64,000 nucleotides of DNA from Delphinus delphis (lineage: Eukaryota; Chordata; Mammalia; Artiodactyla; Delphinidae), in the NCBI RefSeq assembly GCF_949987515.2, contig NC_082689.1, positions 101,036,957-101,100,956 of the forward strand. Direction: 5' to 3'. The translations under genes and the position numbers were made by a program. This document shows positions 59,264 through 64,000 of the stretch, piece after piece. Under the pieces are notes generated by a model. It saw only the letters and a list, made by a program, of their open reading frames with translations. It was not told the DNA's origin and searched no databases. Position 1 is the stretch's first letter. Each line of letters begins with the position of its first letter.

Positions 59264-59638
59264 TTGCCTAGTGCAAAGATGACTACTTACTGTCTAAAGT
59301 CTGGTTAATTCATTCAATTCCACAACTATATATTGACCACTTATTCTATGTCCCAATATAAGCTGATGCAAAAATTAAGCAGAACCACAGATGTTTTCTA
59401 TCCCAAAGGGGCACCTCAATCCTCTTTCACATAGATAACACTTGCCCGATTTCAAGCCTTGTCATATAAAGCTGAAGCACTGGGTGTGAAGGTATGTGAC
59501 ATAGTTCTGAAATGCTTTTGTGAGAGGCAACCTGGTCCTGTTGAATATTTCTGGAAGGGCATTTGAATTGATGTATTGATTGATTCAGGATGGGATGGAG
59601 GGCTTTAACCAATGAAAACTTATCCCTGAGCCTCAGGG
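59264..59638. other. Unannotated stretch
   Basis: No gene or clear repeat. Confidence 0.4.
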
Positions 59639-59710
59639 ATAATTCATTGACTTATTTACTACTTGTTACAAATTTGTACCCCTAAACAACATCAATCTTA
59701 TCCCCATCCC
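59639..59710 (+). repeat. 72-bp duplicate, isolated copy
   Basis: Matches 62581-62652 at 71 of 72 positions in the same orientation, 2.9 kb apart. Flanking sequences are unrelated. Directly after it, 'tttccactga' and 'tcagtggaaa' (59719-59743) form a 10-bp hairpin. Confidence 0.95.
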
Positions 59711-59969
59711 CAGTGGCCTTTCCACTGAAAAAATCAGTGGAAAACTTTAGTATCTTCGTTAATGAAGACACAGTTTTTAATGTAGTGCTTTAAAAACCAT
59801 ATTAGCACAAACAGGATTCCTAAATCCATTTATGATGAAAGCTAAGCAAAGCTGAGAGATCTTTATGCTATGTAGCTAGAACGGAGAACGTAAATCACTG
59901 CTGTGTTCTGGATTCCATGTTAAGCACGTCACATAAACATTTACATTTTACTCTTGTAACACACTTCTT

Positions 59970-60171
59970 TTTTAAAAAATGTTTATTTAGTTATTTTACT
60001 TATTTATTTGGTTGCGCCGGGTCTTAGTTGCAGCATGTGGGAGCTTTAGTTGCGACATGGGAACTCTTAGTTGCGGCATGCATGCAGGATCTAGTTCCCT
60101 GACCTGGGATCAAACCCCGGCCCCCTGCATTGGGAGCGTGGAGTCTAGGCCAGTGGACCACCAGGGAAGTC
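59970..60171 (-). mobile_element. tRNA-derived SINE, Bov-tA/CHR-1-like older form
   Basis: Reverse orientation with 'ttatttatttggttgcgccg', 'gtcttagttgcagcatgtgg', 'atctagttccctgacctggg' and 'ccaccagggaagtccc'. This ruminant/cetacean type body differs from the short CHR copies. Target duplication near 'ctcttgt[ag]acaca[ct]ttct' on both sides (from 59953 and from 60173). Confidence 0.88.
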
Positions 60172-60189
60172 CCTCTTGTGACACATTTC

Positions 60190-60839
60190 TAGGTAAACTT
60201 TATTCTCTAATTTTGCATAAGGTATAACTCAGGCTCAAGGAAGTAAAGTGTCTTTCTCAATTTCATGGAACTAAAAGGAAGCCGAGCCCTCGATAAAGGA
60301 TGTCCTATGGGACTTACTCTCCCAGCTCTCTTGCTAATATGTAGAATAGTACAGAACAAAGTGGTGTGCATTAACATCCCTGCAACAGATTTTACGTATA
60401 ACTTAGATAAATGTATATGATTTCACATTTTTAGCAAGGGTGGTTATTGAAAATTTAACAGTTGCTACATGTAAATAGCAGATGTCATTATGCTTTCCTC
60501 CAGCAGAAAAACATTAAGGAAAAACTATACAATTGAATTTTACATTCGAAGTAAAGGGTAATCACAGTAGACTATAAAGTTATTCTCTGGAAGTCGTTCT
60601 GTAAAACAAATGTTACTGATTTTAATTAGAGGTACATGTATGCACAATTTCACATTTAATGCTGAAATGAGAAGTTAAAGAATTCAGCCTCAGTGGCCTT
60701 AAGTCAATTCAGAAGAAAACATGTCTCACTTCAGAGCTGAAGCAGTAAACACAGCTTTAAAGTTCTATCTCTGAATTTCAGGTTAGTCTTTTTTTATTTT
60801 CTTATCATTTAGAAGGTTCAATTTTTAACCAAGTTACCT

Positions 60840-60841
<2 letters not shown>
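60190..60841. other. Unannotated stretch
   Basis: No gene or clear repeat. Confidence 0.4.

Positions 60842-60896
<55 letters not shown>
60842..60896 (+). repeat. (TA)n microsatellite, about 27 units
   Basis: Uninterrupted TA dinucleotide over 55 bp; likely polymorphic. Confidence 0.97.
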
Positions 60897-60898
<2 letters not shown>

Positions 60899-61959
60899 TT
60901 CCTCTGCCCAGGAAAAAAGATACCATTATGAAAATATGAAGTTTTCAGAGGGTCAAACACAAAGACAATAAGAAACTCTTCAGAGGTTTTCTTTGAAAAG
61001 ATGTTTTTGGGTGATTTCGATTTCTCAATAACTCTATCTCTTCATTTGTAATGCATATGGCATTTCACTCTAATCCCTTTTTTCTCTGATAATCACTGCA
61101 GAAACCACTCCTGATTCACTTTAATCAACAATGGATTGGGTTAGTTAGGAGACCTGCTTGTATTCAAATGACCTAAAATAAGATATAATGGTCAGGTCTT
61201 TTCGTATTTGCTATATGTCGAATAAACTGCTCCATTAAGAAATGGAAGGAAAACATAGCACGTCCTTGCAGAGAAGCATGTAATTACTGTATATTGCTTG
61301 GAGGAGAAAGTGCACACTTCTCCCAAAATGCTATTTAGAGTCTTCCATTTCTCAAATTTAATTTGCTCCTCCATGGGCTTTGCACCCCCAGTGCTGACAG
61401 GCTAAGCGTAGAGATTGGGCAAGAGGTGATTGGGAGTGTTAATGGTGGAGCACAGTTTCAAGGGTTTGTTTATTCTTGTTGATTTATTTGTTTGGTTTTC
61501 AGAACAGAGGCTCAGCACAGGACAAAGAAGGTTTCAGAGCAATCTTCCTCAGAACGCTGTGGTGTGGAAACACCAGGATGAGTGGGCGAATGAATGAAGA
61601 TATTCCTAAGCTTGGGAATAAAACTGAGGTTGGAAACCATTTGTCAAGTAGTCCAATGCTCTGTCAAATGGAAAGATCTAAAACAGGAATTAAACAGTTT
61701 TTGCATTCCCGTAATTCTGTGATTTGCCTTTCTTGTTCATGAAAGACATTGTTCACTGATCACGCAAATATTCTCGAGAGAGATCAGATGTTGCAATACC
61801 CCTCTCTGCTATGATCACCAACAGAGTAGATTTACCAAGAGCTGAAACTGAGCTCATACAGTTAGAAGGTGTGAGGTAAATAAAACAAAGAAGTTAAGAT
61901 TGGAGGCTCTCAGCCTAAGTATTGAAAACCCATGCATTTTCTCTTCACTTGAGAAGGCA
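60897..61959. other. Unannotated stretch
   Basis: The 88-codon plus ORF at 61476-61742 shows no domain and no supporting context. Confidence 0.35.
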
Positions 61960-62165
61960 GTATTCCTTGTGGTTAAGAAACTGGACTCTGGAGGCTTGTC
62001 TGGCTTTGCATCCTACCTCTGCCAGTAACGACTTGTGTAAATTTGCTGTAATTACATCTCTGTGCCTAAAATAAGACAAAACTAATAAACATGACTTTAT
62101 GATGTTGTTGTGAAAATTGAATGAACTTACAACAATGAAAAAGGCACTATCAATGATGGAGATTT
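61960..62165 (+). repeat. MIR SINE
   Basis: 'ccttgtggttaagaaactgg', 'actctggaggcttgtctggc', 'ctacctctgccagtaacgac' and 'gttgttgtgaaaattgaatg' follow MIR in order. Confidence 0.8.
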
Positions 62166-62204
62166 AATTATGTCAGATTTGACGGCCTTCCTCTAGCCCT
62201 AGCC

Positions 62205-62258
62205 AAAATGAACTCTTAAAATGAAAACTCTTAAAATGAAAAACTCTTAAAATGAAAA
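62205..62258 (+). repeat. Short tandem repeat, unit about 16 bp, three copies
   Basis: Three copies of 'aactcttaaaatgaa' separated by one or two A. Confidence 0.92.
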
Positions 62259-62384
62259 GATTGTTGCCAGCTTCATTATCTTCCATTTCTTTTCCAAACT
62301 TCTGCTCTTGTCAGTTGGTTTTTCCATAGGCTTCTTAACATGTCTCTAAGTATTTTCTCAGGTGGTGTGATAGTGTTTTTCGTT

Positions 62385-62652
62385 TGTTTTTGTTTTACTT
62401 TTTATTGAATATTTGACGTGTAGCATTGTGTAATTTTACGCTGTACAGCCTGTCACTTTGATACATTTGCATGTTGTAATATGATTGAAGTTGTAGTGAT
62501 ATTTGTCACATTCCATAATTATAGTACAATATTACTGTCTGTATTCATTACACCATGAATTAGTATAAGTCCAATAATTAATAATTCATTGACTTATTTA
62601 CTACTTGTTGCAAATTTGTACCCCTAAACAACATCAATCTTATCCCCATCCC
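62385..62652 (-). repeat. L1 3' UTR fragment containing the second 72-bp copy
   Basis: Reverse L1 text: 'tttttattgaatatttgacg', 'ctgtctgtattcattacacc', 'caaatttgtacccctaaaca'. The 72-bp duplicate occupies 62581-62652, where it is native L1 context. Confidence 0.7.
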
Positions 62653-62795
62653 TGCTGATGGTTAGTTTTGTGTGTCAACTTGACTAGGCTATAGTACCCA
62701 GTTATTTAATCAAGCATTAAGCTAGGTCTCTCTGTGAAGGTATATTGTAGGCATGGTTAAGGTCTACAGTCAGTTGACTGGGGGAGAAAAAATGG
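62653..62795 (+). repeat. LTR/MER-type repeat fragment (family not named)
   Basis: 'tgatggttagttttgtgtgt', 'caacttgactaggctatagt' and 'acccagttatttaatcaagc' match the start of a common mammalian LTR-like repeat ('tgatggttaattttatgtgtcaacttgac'). Confidence 0.55.
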
Positions 62796-63083
62796 TCCTA
62801 CATGATATACAAGTACCATTCAAAAGAGGACAGCTTGAGCAATATAGCTGGATGTTCACATTGCTTGAAGGGAGAAAAGCCCGGAAGTATACATGTATAT
62901 TGATTCAAGGGCTATGGAAAATAATTTGACTGGATGGCCAGGGACTTGGAAGGAAAACAATTAGAAAGTTTGTGACAAAGAGATTTGGGGAGGATGTGTG
63001 TGGATATACATTTCTGAATGGGCAAAACCCATGAAGATATCTTTTCCAATGATTTATGCATCTATCTTGACACTGATGCTGCA

Positions 63084-63120
63084 ATCTTGATTGCATATCT
63101 TGATTGCAATCTTGATTGCA
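63084..63120 (+). repeat. 12-bp tandem repeat, three copies
   Basis: 'atcttgattgca' at 63084-63095, 63097-63108 and 63109-63120. Confidence 0.95.
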
Positions 63121-63139
63121 TGATATCATAGCTATATGA

Positions 63140-64000
63140 TAAGTCTTGAAATAGGATAGACTGATTCCTCCTGTTTTATTAAAAATTATTTTAAAAAATC
63201 GTTTTAGTTATTTGAGTTCCTTTGTTTTTCCATATACGTTTTAGAAAAATTTTGTCAATAATCAAAAAAAAATTTTACTGAAATTCGATAAGGATTGTGC
63301 TAAGGGGCTTCCCTGGTGGCGCAGTGGTTGGGAGTCCACCTGCCGATGCAGGGGACGCGGGTTCGTGCCCCGGTCCAGGAAGATCCCACATGCTGCGGAG
63401 CGGCTGGCCCCGTGAGCCATGGCCGCTGAGCCTGCGCGTCCGGAGCCTGTGCTCCGCAACGGGAGAGGCCACAACAGTGAGAGGCCCGTGTACTGCAAAA
63501 AAAAAAAAAAAAAAGAAAAAAGAATTGTGCTAAACCTGTGTATCAATTTGGAGAGAACTAAAATTTTATGTTTTTTTTTTTCCATTTAAAAAAATATCTT
63601 TTGTGATTTATTTTGTCAGAGTTCTGGAATTTTCCATTTAAAAATCCTATACTTTTTTTTTTGACTTACATTTAAGCATTTTATTTTATTTTGGTTCTTT
63701 TGTAAAAGTTTTTTGTTTTTAATTTCAAATTCCAATTGTTCATTGCTGTTATTAGAAAAGCAATTTACTTCTCTGAATTAGCCTTTTACCATGTGACCTT
63801 GCTATAACCACTATTAGTTTTAAAAGTTTTTTTTTGTTTTTTTATTCACTGGGATCTTCTACACAGATAAATATGTCATCTGTGAATAAAGACTGCTTTA
63901 TATCTTCCTTTCCAATGTGCATAATTTATATTTTCTTTTCTTTTCTATTGGATTTTCTAAGATTTCTAGTACAATGTTGAATAGGAGTGGTAAGAGACAA
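63140..64000 (-). repeat. Old L1 ORF2 fragment, cut by the window edge
   Basis: Reverse L1 reverse-transcriptase text: 'tagttatttgagttcctttg', 'tatgtcatctgtgaataaag', 'gtacaatgttgaataggagt'. These correspond to the region around the FADD box and upstream. Many disruptions. It is split by a CHR SINE at 63304 and continues beyond base 64000. Confidence 0.75.
63304..63523 (+). mobile_element. CHR SINE (short form)
   Basis: Starts 'gggcttccctggtggcgcag', box B 'ggttcgtgccc', ends 'ggcccgtgtactgc' plus A tail. Exact 10-bp target duplication 'attgtgctaa' (63294-63303 and 63524-63533). Confidence 0.96.

Noticed and set aside
62905..63129. Repeated 'NQD' peptide on the minus strand
   Set aside because: Explained by the 12-bp tandem repeat at 63084-63120.

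Overview
This is mammalian, non-coding, repeat-rich DNA, most likely from a cetacean. Ten near-identical tRNA-derived SINEs of the CHR family (start 'gggcttccctggtgg', internal box B 'ggttcgtgcc', end 'ccgcgtaccgc' plus poly-A) are scattered on both strands. An older, longer CHR copy and one Bov-tA-like copy are also present. CHR SINEs are known from cetaceans, hippopotamuses and ruminants; the abundance of the short homogeneous form points to a whale or dolphin. There is no prokaryotic gene organisation. No host protein-coding gene, exon chain, tRNA, rRNA or CRISPR could be supported, so the window reads as a gene desert or a large intron.

Layout. 1-10 kb: MIRs, old L1 3' pieces, an ancient unnamed repeat split by an MLT1 LTR, and a small TTAA-flanked inverted-repeat element. 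10-16 kb: an LTR cluster, with one LTR (10.1-10.8 kb), a second (11.24-11.77 kb), and a third of the same family as the second (14.05-15.69 kb). The third has another LTR nested inside it, which in turn holds a CHR SINE carrying an internal 29-bp minisatellite. 18.4 kb: a perfect 36-bp x4 tandem repeat beside a hAT-like fragment. 21.17-28.43 kb: a full-length but disabled L1 on the minus strand, with 5' UTR, ORF1, ORF2 and 3' UTR, split by a SINE. 31-38 kb: old L1 pieces and a complete mariner with TIRs and TA duplications, whose dead transposase is split by a SINE. 41-43 kb: an ancient L1 ORF2 with a complete MER2-like Tigger element and a SINE inside. 45-56 kb: old L1, L2, MIR and MLT1 pieces and further SINEs. 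56-64 kb: a twin-primed inverted L1, an orphan L1 ORF2 piece, and an L1 insertion whose 5' junction carries an inverted copy of its own target flank. This end also has a 72-bp near-identical duplication, a TA microsatellite, and a minus-strand L1 running off the window edge.

No genes act together here. The coding remnants are mobile-element proteins (L1 ORF1p and ORF2p, mariner transposase), all broken. The most interesting signals are insertion-junction structures. The strongest are the fold-back at 58754-58823, the 72-bp duplication at 59639/62581, and the nested LTRs with exact 4-bp target duplications. Repeat names were assigned by recognition of consensus sequence from memory, not by a database search; where I could not name a family I say so.
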